Positions 33,694-41,464 of a stretch of DNA of 64,000 nt are shown here, in pieces. The stretch's first letter is position 1. Each line of letters begins with the position of its first letter. Origin of the DNA: an uncultured Ruminiclostridium sp. (lineage in GTDB: Bacteria; Bacillota; Clostridia; Oscillospirales; Acutalibacteraceae); NCBI GenBank assembly GCA_902490005.1, contig CABUCM010000001.1, positions 151,527-215,526 on the forward strand. Reading direction: 5' to 3'. A program made the position numbers and the translations under genes. Under the pieces are notes generated by a model, which saw nothing but the letters and a program-made list of their open reading frames with translations, was not told the origin of the DNA and did no database searches.

Positions 33694-34973
33694 TCCCTAT
33701 TGTTAAAGCGGACGGAGCGGCAGAATTGGAATTTATCCGCCAATTGAAGAAAAGAAGCGGAGAAGTGGATGAAAAAGTAAATCAGACGGTGTCCCGGATT
33801 ATTGCCCAGGTAAAGGAAAAAGGGGACGAGGCCGTTCGGGAATATACGATAAAATTCGACGGCAAAGCGCCGCGGCGGCTGGAAATTACCAAAGAAGAAC
33901 TGAAAGAAGCCGAAACCAGCCGTGGCCTAGAATTTTTGAACGCTCTGCGCCGGGCCGCGGACAATATCGCGGATTTTCACCGCCGCCAGGTGCAGCAAAG
34001 CTGGCTGGAAACGAAAAAAGACGGCGTGATCTTGGGCCAGCGCATTCGCGGCCTGCACCGGGTGGGCCTTTATGTGCCGGGGGGCACGGCGGCTTATCCG
34101 TCTTCAGTGCTGATGAACGCCATTCCGGCCAAAATAGCCGGTGTGGAGGAATTGATTATGGTCACCCCGCCGGGCAAAGACGGCAAGCCAAACCCGGACA
34201 TTTTAGCGGCTGCCTCCATCGCCGGGGTAGACCGGGTATTTTTAATGGGCGGCGCCCAGGCGGTAGCGGCTTTGGCCTTTGGTACCCGGGCGGTGCCGAA
34301 GGTGGATAAAATCGTGGGGCCGGGCAATATTTTTGTGGCAACAGCGAAAAAGCAGCTGTACGGTGTGGTGGATATCGATATGATCGCCGGTCCCAGCGAG
34401 ATTTTGATTCTGGCCGACGAAACGGCAAAGCCGGCATTTTTGGCGGCAGACTTGATGTCCCAGGCGGAGCACGATAAGCTGGCCTCCGCGATTCTGCTGA
34501 CCCCTTCCCAGGAGCTGGCGGAGCAAACCAGAAAAGAACTGGAAAAACAGGTGCAGTCTCTGTCCAGAAAAGAAATTATCCAGGCTTCCCTGCGGGATTT
34601 CGGTATGATTTTAGTTTGCCGCAGCATGGAAGAGGCGGTAGACTTTGCCAACGAGCTGGCGCCGGAACATTTAGAAGTTTGCTGCGCCAACCCGATGGAG
34701 TATATCGGCAGGCTGGATAATGCCGGCTCGGTGTTCCTGGGAAATTACAGCCCGGAGCCTTTGGGGGATTACTTTGCGGGACCCAATCACGTGCTGCCTA
34801 CCTCCGGTACCGCCAGGTTCTTTTCTCCGTTGTCTGTGGACAGCTTCATTAAAAAATCCAGCTTTATTTACTATACGGAAGACTCTTTAAAAGAAGCGAA
34901 AGACGATATTGTCGCCATCGCCCAGGCGGAAGGACTGACTGCCCACGCCCACTCTGTTGAAGTGAGATTCTGA
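33690..34973 (+). CDS. hisD: Histidinol dehydrogenase
   Basis: The 427-residue zinc enzyme oxidises histidinol to histidine in two NAD-dependent steps. Marks include RVGLYVPGGTAAYPSSVLMN, VDKIVGPGNIFVATAKK, GPSEILILADE, the SQAEHD zinc/catalytic region, NELAPEHLEV and GPNHVLPTSGTARF. It overlaps hisG by four bases, implying translational coupling. Confidence 0.97.
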   Translation: MIPIVKADGAAELEFIRQLKKRSGEVDEKVNQTVSRIIAQVKEKGDEAVREYTIKFDGKAPRRLEITKEELKEAETSRGLEFLNALRRAADNIADFHRRQVQQSWLETKKDGVILGQRIRGLHRVGLYVPGGTAAYPSSVLMNAIPAKIAGVEELIMVTPPGKDGKPNPDILAAASIAGVDRVFLMGGAQAVAALAFGTRAVPKVDKIVGPGNIFVATAKKQLYGVVDIDMIAGPSEILILADETAKPAFLAADLMSQAEHDKLASAILLTPSQELAEQTRKELEKQVQSLSRKEIIQASLRDFGMILVCRSMEEAVDFANELAPEHLEVCCANPMEYIGRLDNAGSVFLGNYSPEPLGDYFAGPNHVLPTSGTARFFSPLSVDSFIKKSSFIYYTEDSLKEAKDDIVAIAQAEGLTAHAHSVEVRF

Positions 34974-34997
34974 TGGAATGAAAGGGAGGTGGGCGTA

Positions 34998-36077
34998 ATG
35001 CCTTACGCTTTAAATGAAAAAATCAGGGAATTAACTCCTTATAACCCGATCAGCGGCGCTTTCCGGGTTCGTCTGGACGCAAACGAATCCTATCTCTCTC
35101 TGCCGGAACCGGTTTTAACCGAAATCCAGAATCGAGTGTCTCAATTGGATTTTAACCGGTATCCGGATCCTGCCGCGAAGGCTTTGTGCAGGGCCTTTGC
35201 GGACTACTACCATATCGATGCCAAATTTGTCACCGCGGGAAACGGCTCCGATGAGTTGATTTCTATTCTGGCCAACGCCTTTCTGATGAAAGGCGACACC
35301 ATGCTGACGGCAGCGCCGGATTTCTCCATGTACCAGTTTTACGCTTCCATTTCCGAGGTGAACTGTGTGGTTTTGGAGAAAGGGCCGGAGCTAACCATTA
35401 ATGTAGACAGGCTGATTCAAAAGGCGAAGGATACCGGCGCCAAGATGATCCTATTTTCCAATCCCTGCAACCCTACCTCCTTGGGACTAGATCGGGATCA
35501 GGTGAGAAGGCTGATCCGCTCGGTGGATGGCCTGGTGGTGCTGGATGAGGCTTATATGGATTTTTGGGACCAGTCTCTGCTTTCAGAAGTGGAGCAATAC
35601 GATAACCTGATGATTCTCCGTACCAGCTCGAAAGCGGTTGGCTGCGCCGCCATCCGTTTGGGCTTTGCCGTAGCCAATGAAAAGCTGTCCAACGCGCTCA
35701 GAGCGGTAAAATCACCTTATAATGTGAATTCCTTTACCCAGGCCGCGGGAACGGTCTTGTTTGAACATAAAGAAGCCCTGGAACAGGCCAGAGAGCAGAT
35801 TATCCGCCAGCGGGAGAGCCTTTATAACGCCCTGCTGGCTGTGCAAAGGGAATTTCCCGGGAAATATCAGATGTGGAAACCGACCACTAACTTTGTTTTT
35901 GTCAAACCGGAATCTCCGGAAAAAGCGAAACAGATTTTTCAGTATTTGCTGGAAAACCAGGTGGCGATCCGCTGTATGGGAGATTACCTGCGGATTACCG
36001 CAGGGTCCCCGGAAGAAATTGATATTTTCATCGGACTGTGGCGTCAGTGGTTTCAAAACGAGGAGGGAAAACAATGA
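34998..36077 (+). CDS. hisC: Histidinol-phosphate aminotransferase
   Basis: The 359-residue PLP enzyme has LDANESYLSLP near the N-terminus, GNGSDELISILANAF, FSNPCNPTSLGLD, LDEAYMDF and the PLP-lysine region RTSSKAVGCAAIRLGFA (Lys near 210). ATG at 34998 follows GGGAGGTGGGCGTA; a GTG nine bases upstream lies inside the SD. It overlaps hisB by four bases. Confidence 0.95.
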   Translation: MPYALNEKIRELTPYNPISGAFRVRLDANESYLSLPEPVLTEIQNRVSQLDFNRYPDPAAKALCRAFADYYHIDAKFVTAGNGSDELISILANAFLMKGDTMLTAAPDFSMYQFYASISEVNCVVLEKGPELTINVDRLIQKAKDTGAKMILFSNPCNPTSLGLDRDQVRRLIRSVDGLVVLDEAYMDFWDQSLLSEVEQYDNLMILRTSSKAVGCAAIRLGFAVANEKLSNALRAVKSPYNVNSFTQAAGTVLFEHKEALEQAREQIIRQRESLYNALLAVQREFPGKYQMWKPTTNFVFVKPESPEKAKQIFQYLLENQVAIRCMGDYLRITAGSPEEIDIFIGLWRQWFQNEEGKQ

Positions 36078-36649
36078 GAACGGCTGAAATTACCAGAACC
36101 ACCAAAGAAACGCAAATTTCCGTGTGGCTGTCCCTAGACGGAGGCCCGGTGGAAATTTCTACCGGCGTGGGTTTTTTTGACCACATGCTCAACTCTTTCG
36201 CGGTACACGGCGGCTTTGGCCTGAAAGTGCATACCGAGGGCGATTTATATGTGGACTGCCACCACACCATTGAGGATACGGGCATTGTTATCGGCCAGGC
36301 TCTGCGCGAGGCGTTAGGGGACAAGGGCGGTATCCGGCGGTTTGGTTCCTTTTTCGTTCCCATGGACGAGGCACTGTCGTTTTCCGCGATAGATATCAGC
36401 GGCAGGCCGTTTTTGGTGTTTGACGCGGTGTTTCCCGAAGAAAAAATTGGGGATTACGATTCCTGCATGACAGAGGAGTTTTTCCGGGCATTAGCGTTTC
36501 AGGCGGGCATTACTCTGCATTTGAAATGCGAATATGGGAAAAATTCTCACCACATGACGGAGGCCCTTTATAAAGCGGCGGCTCACGCCTTAAAGGCGGC
36601 GGTTCAGAAAACCGGAGACGGCGTGCTCTCTACTAAAGGAAGCTTATAA
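36074..36649 (+). CDS. hisB: Imidazoleglycerol-phosphate dehydratase
   Basis: The 191-residue manganese enzyme has the family His/Glu runs FFDHMLNSFAVHGGF, DCHHTIEDTGIVIGQALRE, ALSFSAIDISGRP and KNSHHMTEALYKAAAHALK. It is the single-function dehydratase without a histidinol-phosphatase domain. ATG at 36074 follows AGGAGGG. In most clostridial his operons hisH would follow, but here hisA begins 14 bases after the stop. Confidence 0.96.
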   Translation: MRTAEITRTTKETQISVWLSLDGGPVEISTGVGFFDHMLNSFAVHGGFGLKVHTEGDLYVDCHHTIEDTGIVIGQALREALGDKGGIRRFGSFFVPMDEALSFSAIDISGRPFLVFDAVFPEEKIGDYDSCMTEEFFRALAFQAGITLHLKCEYGKNSHHMTEALYKAAAHALKAAVQKTGDGVLSTKGSL

Positions 36650-36663
36650 GGAGAAACAACGAC

Positions 36664-37701
36664 ATGATTATATTGCCTGCGATTGATATTAAAGACGGAG
36701 TTTGTGTCCGTCTGCAAAAGGGCGACTATCAGACCGCGCATCAAGTCGCGGAAGACCCTATTAAAACCGCCTTATCCTTCCAAGAGGCGGGCGCCGAGTG
36801 GATTCATATGGTGGATTTAGACGGCGCCAAAGACGCCGCCATGGTGAACCAGAAGATTTTTCTGGATGTGGCCCAGAAGACAAAACTAAAAGTAGAACTG
36901 GGCGGCGGCATCCGTAACATGGAGACGGTGGATTATTACCTGCAAAACGGGATTTCCCGGGTAATATTAGGGTCAGCGGCGGTGAAAGAGCCGCGGTTTG
37001 TCGCCAAAGCCGTAGAGAAATACGGCGAACAGATTGCCGTGGGGATCGACGCCAGGGATGAAATGGTTGCGGCAGAGGGGTGGCTGGATACATCCAGCGT
37101 CTATTATCTGGACTTAGCAAAGAAAATGGAGGAAATCGGAGTAAAGGTTATCATCTTTACAGATATCGCGAAAGACGGCATGCTTCAAGGGCCGAATTTA
37201 GTACAATTGAAAAAGCTGAAGAAAGCCGTAAACTGCGATATTATCGCAAGCGGCGGGGTTTCAACCCTGGAAGATATTCGGAATCTGCGGGATGAAAACC
37301 TATATGGAGCCATCTGTGGAAAGGCGCTGTATACTGGAGGAATCGATTTGCAGCAGGCGATTTTTCTTGCAAAGGGAAATGCCTTTACAGATAAATATTT
37401 TCAAAAAAGCGAACTTTTGCCGGCGATTGTTCAGGAAGCTTCCACCGGTGATGTGCTGATGCTGGCATATATGAACCGGGAGTCTATGCAGCTGACCCTG
37501 GATACCGGGTACACATGGTTTTACAGCCGTTCCAGAAAAGAGCTTTGGAATAAAGGGGCCACCTCAGGCCACCTGCAGAAGGTGGTCTCCATTTTTGGAG
37601 ATTGCGATGACGATACCCTTTTAATTCAAGTGGAACAGGCCGGCCCTGCGTGCCATACTGGCGCCCATAGCTGCTTTTTCAAAGAGATTAAAAAAGTTTA
37701 A
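36664..37701 (+). CDS. hisA: HisA-HisI fusion: ProFAR isomerase and phosphoribosyl-AMP cyclohydrolase
   Basis: One uninterrupted 345-residue frame carries two histidine enzymes. Residues 1-237 are HisA: catalytic Asp8 (LPAIDIKDG), Asp129 (GIDARD) and Thr166 (FTDIAKDGMLQGPN), with phosphate loops GGGIR and ASGGVS. Residues 249-345 are HisI: LLPAIVQEASTGDVLMLAYM, zinc ligands Cys314, Cys330 and Cys337 with the family's 16/7 spacing, and the Asp315-317 metal cluster. The linker is about 12 residues. HisI normally acts before HisA. No stop or frameshift is visible at the join. hisF, usually between hisA and hisI, is missing, as is hisH. Confidence 0.93.
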   Translation: MIILPAIDIKDGVCVRLQKGDYQTAHQVAEDPIKTALSFQEAGAEWIHMVDLDGAKDAAMVNQKIFLDVAQKTKLKVELGGGIRNMETVDYYLQNGISRVILGSAAVKEPRFVAKAVEKYGEQIAVGIDARDEMVAAEGWLDTSSVYYLDLAKKMEEIGVKVIIFTDIAKDGMLQGPNLVQLKKLKKAVNCDIIASGGVSTLEDIRNLRDENLYGAICGKALYTGGIDLQQAIFLAKGNAFTDKYFQKSELLPAIVQEASTGDVLMLAYMNRESMQLTLDTGYTWFYSRSRKELWNKGATSGHLQKVVSIFGDCDDDTLLIQVEQAGPACHTGAHSCFFKEIKKV

Positions 37702-37717
37702 TAAGGGGGAATCGACC

Positions 37718-38050
37718 ATGCGGTCCAATGAAATTTTAGAAGCGCTGTATCAAACGGTAATCGATAGAAGGGAGCACCCTAAGGAGGGGTCTTATACCTG
37801 TTACCTGTTTGAAAAGGGCTTGGATAAAATCTTAAAAAAGGTCGGCGAAGAGTGCAGCGAAACCATAATCGCCGCGAAAAACGGCGACAATCAGGAGACG
37901 GTGCTGGAAATCTCTGACCTGCTTTATCACCTGATGGTAATGATGGTGAACGAGGGAATCCCGCTGACAGATGTATTGGCGGAACTGGAAAAACGAAGTG
38001 AAAAGTCCGGTAACTTAAAAACGTTCCACCAAGTAGATAAAAATAGTTAA
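37718..38050 (+). CDS. hisE: Phosphoribosyl-ATP pyrophosphatase
   Basis: The 110-residue all-alpha MazG-type enzyme hydrolyses PR-ATP to PR-AMP. Marks are GSYTCYLFEKGLDKILKKVG, EECSETIIAAK and EISDLLYHLMVMM, the acidic metal-binding helices. AAGGGGG lies before the ATG. It ends the operon; the next 130 bases hold no hisH or hisF. Confidence 0.95.
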   Translation: MRSNEILEALYQTVIDRREHPKEGSYTCYLFEKGLDKILKKVGEECSETIIAAKNGDNQETVLEISDLLYHLMVMMVNEGIPLTDVLAELEKRSEKSGNLKTFHQVDKNS

Positions 38051-38182
38051 CTTTGTGAAATATCCATAGAAATAGTTCCAAAATTTAGTAGTGATTCTTT
38101 TTAAAATTATTGATTTGTTCATTTTTTTCTATAGAATTTTATGTTATCATAGATATAATAAAGTTTTGGAGGCATTGGAAGC

Positions 38183-38605
38183 ATGAAGTACAAAATGACA
38201 GTTCTTTATTATTCAAAGGCAGGAAACGCGGAAACGCTGGCCAGAGCAATCGCCAGAGAACAGCAAACCAAAGGCGATCAGATTCCTCCTGCGTATCCCT
38301 GCGAGGGCCAGAAATTGCTTTTGATCGGTGTTGAGACCAACAAAGCCGTTGATAAGCAGGTTGAGGCGTTTATCAGGGATTTGAATCCCAATAGAACCAA
38401 GAATGTTGCGTTCTTCTGTGCGGGGGACGACGTCAGCAAGCTGACTGAATTGAAGTCCATTCTGACAGGCAATGGCGTAAACGTGCTGGACGATGTGTTT
38501 ACCTGTCAGGTAAAAGGCGGCTTGTTCAAGTCTGGAAAGGTCAGCGACGGAGACGTGAAAAACGCGGTCGCCTGGTCCAATAAGGTAGTGGATTCTCTTC
38601 TGTAA
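38183..38605 (+). CDS. Flavodoxin-fold protein
   Basis: The 140-residue protein starts MKYKMTVLYYSKAGNAETLARAI, with a flavodoxin-type FMN phosphate loop (SKAGNAETLA), then LLLIGVETNKAV and NVAFFCAGDD. The core is shorter than a classical flavodoxin and lacks a clear aromatic isoalloxazine clamp, so it may be a diverged electron carrier or regulator. A TATAAT at 38154-38159 and GGAGG upstream suggest its own promoter. A terminator follows at 38641. Confidence 0.7.
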   Translation: MKYKMTVLYYSKAGNAETLARAIAREQQTKGDQIPPAYPCEGQKLLLIGVETNKAVDKQVEAFIRDLNPNRTKNVAFFCAGDDVSKLTELKSILTGNGVNVLDDVFTCQVKGGLFKSGKVSDGDVKNAVAWSNKVVDSLL

Positions 38606-38640
38606 GAGATACTTATTTTTAGAAAAGTAAAGAAGATAAA

Positions 38641-38677
38641 AAGCAAGGCAACCGAGCGTGAATTGCCTTGCTTTTTT
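38641..38677. terminator. Terminator between the flavodoxin-like gene and the RluA-family gene
   Basis: AAGCAAGGCAA (38641-38651) pairs with TTGCCTTGCTT (38663-38673), followed by Ts to 38677. The minus-strand gene ends just beyond it. Confidence 0.88.
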
Positions 38678-38688
38678 ATGCGAATAAC

Positions 38689-39648
38689 TTACTTTAAATT
38701 TTTGAAATCCTCTACAAACCATACATTAGGAATGCAAAATTCCTTGTGGTTGAGATAATTTAAAATACCGGCGTCGGTTTGAAAATCAAACACCAGCTTA
38801 TAAGAACAAAGAGCCTGCCATTTATACCGGCTTTCCTTGTTTTCGCTGTTTCTTCCATATTTTCCATCACCCACCAAAGGATGGCCGATGGAGGCCATAT
38901 GGGCTCTGATCTGGTGGGTCCTCCCGGTGAGAAGGTCGATCTCTAAAAGGCTGTATTTGCCGCTTTCCTGCAGGGTCCAATATTTCGTTTTGATGGTTTT
39001 TGCCCCAGGAAAAGGCTTGGAGAAAATATAGACCCGGTTTTTGCTTTCGTTTTTTTCTAAATATCCTGTTAGAAGGTCTGATTTTTTTTCCATTCTGCCA
39101 TGCACCACGCAAAGATAATACTTATGGAGTTCCCGGTCTCGCATTTTATCATTTAAAATTCGAAGGGATTCGGCGTTTTTGGCAGCGATGACAATACCGG
39201 AGGTGTTTCGGTCGATACGGTTCACCAGGGCGGGGGCAAAGCTGTTTTCCTCCTGGGGACGATATTCTCCCTTGTCATAAAGATAATGCTGTACTCTGGC
39301 AATGAGAGAATCAAAATGGTAATTCTCATCCGGATGGACTAAAAGACCGGGCTTTTTATTTAACAGAAGGATGTTTTCATCCTCATAGACGCAGTCCACC
39401 ATTTTCGGCGCTTTCAAAAAATCGTACTCGGCAGGAGTTCCTTCAAAGAATTCCTCTTTTAAATAAAGGGAAACCACGTCTCCTTCTTGAACCCGGGTGG
39501 AAATTTGGCATCGCTTCCCATTCAGTTTAATGTTTTTGGTGCGAATCCCCTTGTAAAGCATGGATTGAGGAAGCTTTCGGTAGGTTTTGGTCAAAAATTT
39601 ATCTAAACGCTGGCCGGCGTCATTTTTTCCCACAGTAATTTGTCGCAT
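38689..39648 (-). CDS. RluA-family 23S rRNA pseudouridine synthase
   Basis: The 319-residue enzyme has an N-terminal S4 RNA-binding domain (about 1-70, GQRLDKFLTKTYRKLPQSML) and a catalytic domain with the Asp in LVNRIDRNTSGIVIAAK, plus LLTGRTHQIRAHMASIGHPL. It resembles RluC/RluD-type enzymes that modify 23S rRNA uridines; the exact site cannot be told. ATG at 39648 is spaced correctly from AAAGGA; a GTG two codons earlier is possible. Confidence 0.9.
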   Translation of the reverse strand: MRQITVGKNDAGQRLDKFLTKTYRKLPQSMLYKGIRTKNIKLNGKRCQISTRVQEGDVVSLYLKEEFFEGTPAEYDFLKAPKMVDCVYEDENILLLNKKPGLLVHPDENYHFDSLIARVQHYLYDKGEYRPQEENSFAPALVNRIDRNTSGIVIAAKNAESLRILNDKMRDRELHKYYLCVVHGRMEKKSDLLTGYLEKNESKNRVYIFSKPFPGAKTIKTKYWTLQESGKYSLLEIDLLTGRTHQIRAHMASIGHPLVGDGKYGRNSENKESRYKWQALCSYKLVFDFQTDAGILNYLNHKEFCIPNVWFVEDFKNLK

Positions 39649-39693
39649 AATCACAGTCCTTTCGTCATGTTCTTAAATTATACCATGAACTTC

Positions 39694-39722
39694 TTTTCAA
39701 AACTACATTTTTGGAGTATAAT
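39694..39722 (+). promoter_or_regulatory. pyrE promoter
   Basis: A perfect TATAAT (39717-39722) lies 17 bases after TTTTCA (39694-39699). The transcript would have about 40 untranslated bases before pyrE. Confidence 0.55.
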
Positions 39723-39766
39723 AATGACAATTACTGAAGAAATAGAAATTGTAAAAGGGGCTGTTT

Positions 39767-40354
39767 TTGTTGATTACTCAGGAAAGAATTCTTGAAATTT
39801 TAAAGGAGGCCGGCGTGCTTTTAGAAGGCCATTTTTTGTTGACCTCCGGACGGCATAGTAACAGATATTTGCAGTGTGCTAAAATTTTCCGTAATACCAA
39901 ATACAGTGAAGAGCTTTGCGGCGCTTTGGCGGAGCAGTTTCAGAATGATGGGGTAGAGGTAGTGATCGGCCCTGCTATGGGTGCTGTCCAGATGGCTTAT
40001 GAGGTTAGCCGCGGATTGAAATGCGAAAATTTCTTTGCGGAACGGGATCAGGAAGGCAAAATGTGTTTGCGCAGGGGCTTTACTGTCAATCCTGGCCAAA
40101 AAGTGCTTTTGGTGGAGGATGTGGTGACCACCGGCGGTTCTGTTCGGGAAGTTCTGGAACTGGTAAAATCGGCTGGTGGCGATGTGGTAGGCGTGGGTTC
40201 TATCGTTGACCGTACCGGCGGAAAAATTGATTTCGGTGTGCCCTTTAAGGCGGTCATCTCCATGGAAGTGGAATCTTATGAGCCTGACGAATGTCCATTG
40301 TGCAAGGAAGGAAGGATTCCGGTGGTAAAACCGGGTAGCCGTAAACTGAAATGA
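39767..40354 (+). CDS. pyrE: Orotate phosphoribosyltransferase
   Basis: The 195-residue enzyme makes OMP from orotate and PRPP. Marks are HFLLTSGRHSNRYLQCAKIF, VIGPAMGAVQMAYEVSRGL, FAERDQEGKMCLRRGF and the PRPP loop VLLVEDVVTTGGSVREVLEL. Two consecutive TTG codons (39767 and 39770) can serve as start after AAAAGGGG. It is separate from other pyr genes and overlaps radC by four bases. Confidence 0.95.
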   Translation: MLITQERILEILKEAGVLLEGHFLLTSGRHSNRYLQCAKIFRNTKYSEELCGALAEQFQNDGVEVVIGPAMGAVQMAYEVSRGLKCENFFAERDQEGKMCLRRGFTVNPGQKVLLVEDVVTTGGSVREVLELVKSAGGDVVGVGSIVDRTGGKIDFGVPFKAVISMEVESYEPDECPLCKEGRIPVVKPGSRKLK

Positions 40355-41115
40355 TGAAAAAGTCAAAGTCGATGCATGACGGGCACAGAGACCGTTTAAG
40401 GGAAAAATTCATACGTTATGGACTTTCTAATTTAGCGCCTCATGAGGTGGTTGAGCTCATGCTGTATTCGGTGGTGCCGAGAAAGGAGGTTAATCCCTTG
40501 GCACACGAGCTGCTGGAGGGCTTTGGTTCCTTTTCTGCTTTTCTTGACGCGCCGGTGGAAGAACTGGTTAAATATAGCGGGATTGGCAGAAGCGGCGCCA
40601 TTACCATTAAGCTGTTTTCTGCTGTGGGGCGTTATTACATAGAGAGCAAGGTGGACAAGGGTCCCACGTCAATGGAGGAAGTCATAGAAATTATCATGAG
40701 CAAATTTGCCGGCAGGACCAATGAGGCCGTAGTCCTCACCTTGCTGGATGGCAAAGGAAAAGTTCTTTATTGCGGCGTGGTAACAGAAGGCACCGCCAAT
40801 TCCTGCGATGTATATCTCCGCAGGATCGTTGGCTTGGCCGCCAGCTACGACGCTACCCAAGCCATTCTTGCTCATAACCATCCCAGCGGGTTTGCGCTGC
40901 CGTCCAGAGCAGATTTACAAACCACCATTAGGGTCAAGGAAGCGCTGGCCTTGGTGAATGTTACGTTAATTGACCACATGATCGTGGCGGATGGGGACTA
41001 TGTATCGATGGCTCAGGATGAAGGAAAGCTTCATACGGGTATTTTTGAAATCGGTGACGAGTATGACATGCCTTCCGAACGGAAAGCAGTAGCCGATTGG
41101 GACGACAATAAATAA
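40351..41115 (+). CDS. radC: RadC family JAMM-domain protein
   Basis: The 254-residue protein has a helix-hairpin-helix region (LEGFGSFSAFLDAPVEELVKYSGIG span, 40510-40580) and a C-terminal JAMM/MPN domain with AHNHPSGFALPSRADLQTT (HxHx7SxxD) and LIDHMIVADGDYVS. RadC was named for DNA repair but its function is unresolved. ATG at 40351 overlaps the pyrE stop, so the two are coupled. Confidence 0.93.
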   Translation: MMKKSKSMHDGHRDRLREKFIRYGLSNLAPHEVVELMLYSVVPRKEVNPLAHELLEGFGSFSAFLDAPVEELVKYSGIGRSGAITIKLFSAVGRYYIESKVDKGPTSMEEVIEIIMSKFAGRTNEAVVLTLLDGKGKVLYCGVVTEGTANSCDVYLRRIVGLAASYDATQAILAHNHPSGFALPSRADLQTTIRVKEALALVNVTLIDHMIVADGDYVSMAQDEGKLHTGIFEIGDEYDMPSERKAVADWDDNK

Positions 41116-41151
41116 TTACACTCACTTTGCGGTATTATTCTTGATGAAAAG

Positions 41152-41178
41152 GCCGGCCATAATTTGGCTGGCTTTTTT
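41152..41178 (+). terminator. Terminator after radC
   Basis: GCCGGCCA (41152-41159) pairs with TGGCTGGC (41165-41172), with one G-T wobble, followed by six Ts. Confidence 0.82.
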
Positions 41179-41206
41179 CATGCCGTAATTTGTCTTTATA
41201 CGAATA

Positions 41207-41244
41207 AACACCTCTATTTTCAGGTTGAAAATAGAGGTGTTTTG
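41207..41244. terminator. 16-bp hairpin terminator
   Basis: AACACCTCTATTTTCA (41207-41222) pairs perfectly with 41226-41241 across a three-base loop, then a short T-run. It insulates the NCS2 operon from radC. Confidence 0.75.
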
Positions 41245-41347
41245 CTGAAATAGAATTGTGCTTTGGATAATTAATACAAAAACAGGAAGAAATAAAAGAG
41301 AAGAATAAAGCACAAATTATGAATTATTAAGAAAGAATGATAAAATA

Positions 41348-41376
41348 TTGACAATCTTTCTTTTAGGTAGTATTCT
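41348..41376 (+). promoter_or_regulatory. Promoter of the NCS2 permease/reductase operon
   Basis: TTGACA (41348-41353) and TATTCT (41371-41376) are separated by 17 bases. A structured leader of about 80 bases follows. Confidence 0.72.
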
Positions 41377-41382
41377 TTATTC

Positions 41383-41464
41383 AGGAATTGTTTGAGACTT
41401 AAACAATTGGTTTTGAATCCTCAGAGTTAAGATGCTGAGAAGTCTAGAGCATGGAGTGAGGGCA
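41383..41464 (+). promoter_or_regulatory. 5' leader with mutually exclusive hairpins
   Basis: AATTGTTT (41386-41393) pairs with AAACAATT (41401-41408) around a GAGACTT loop. The AGACTT in that loop (41395-41400) can instead pair with AAGTCT (41440-41445), which abuts a second hairpin CTCAG/CTGAG (41420-41439). Such alternatives suit regulatory RNA. I did not recognise the purine or any other known riboswitch consensus. Confidence 0.4.

Noticed and set aside
38183..38605. Flavodoxin-like gene considered as the missing hisH.
   Set aside because: It lacks the glutamine amidotransferase Cys-His-Glu triad and has a flavodoxin FMN loop instead.
41377..41464. Purine riboswitch before the NCS2 permease.
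   Set aside because: The conserved purine-riboswitch core and loop motifs are absent; only unassigned alternative hairpins are present.
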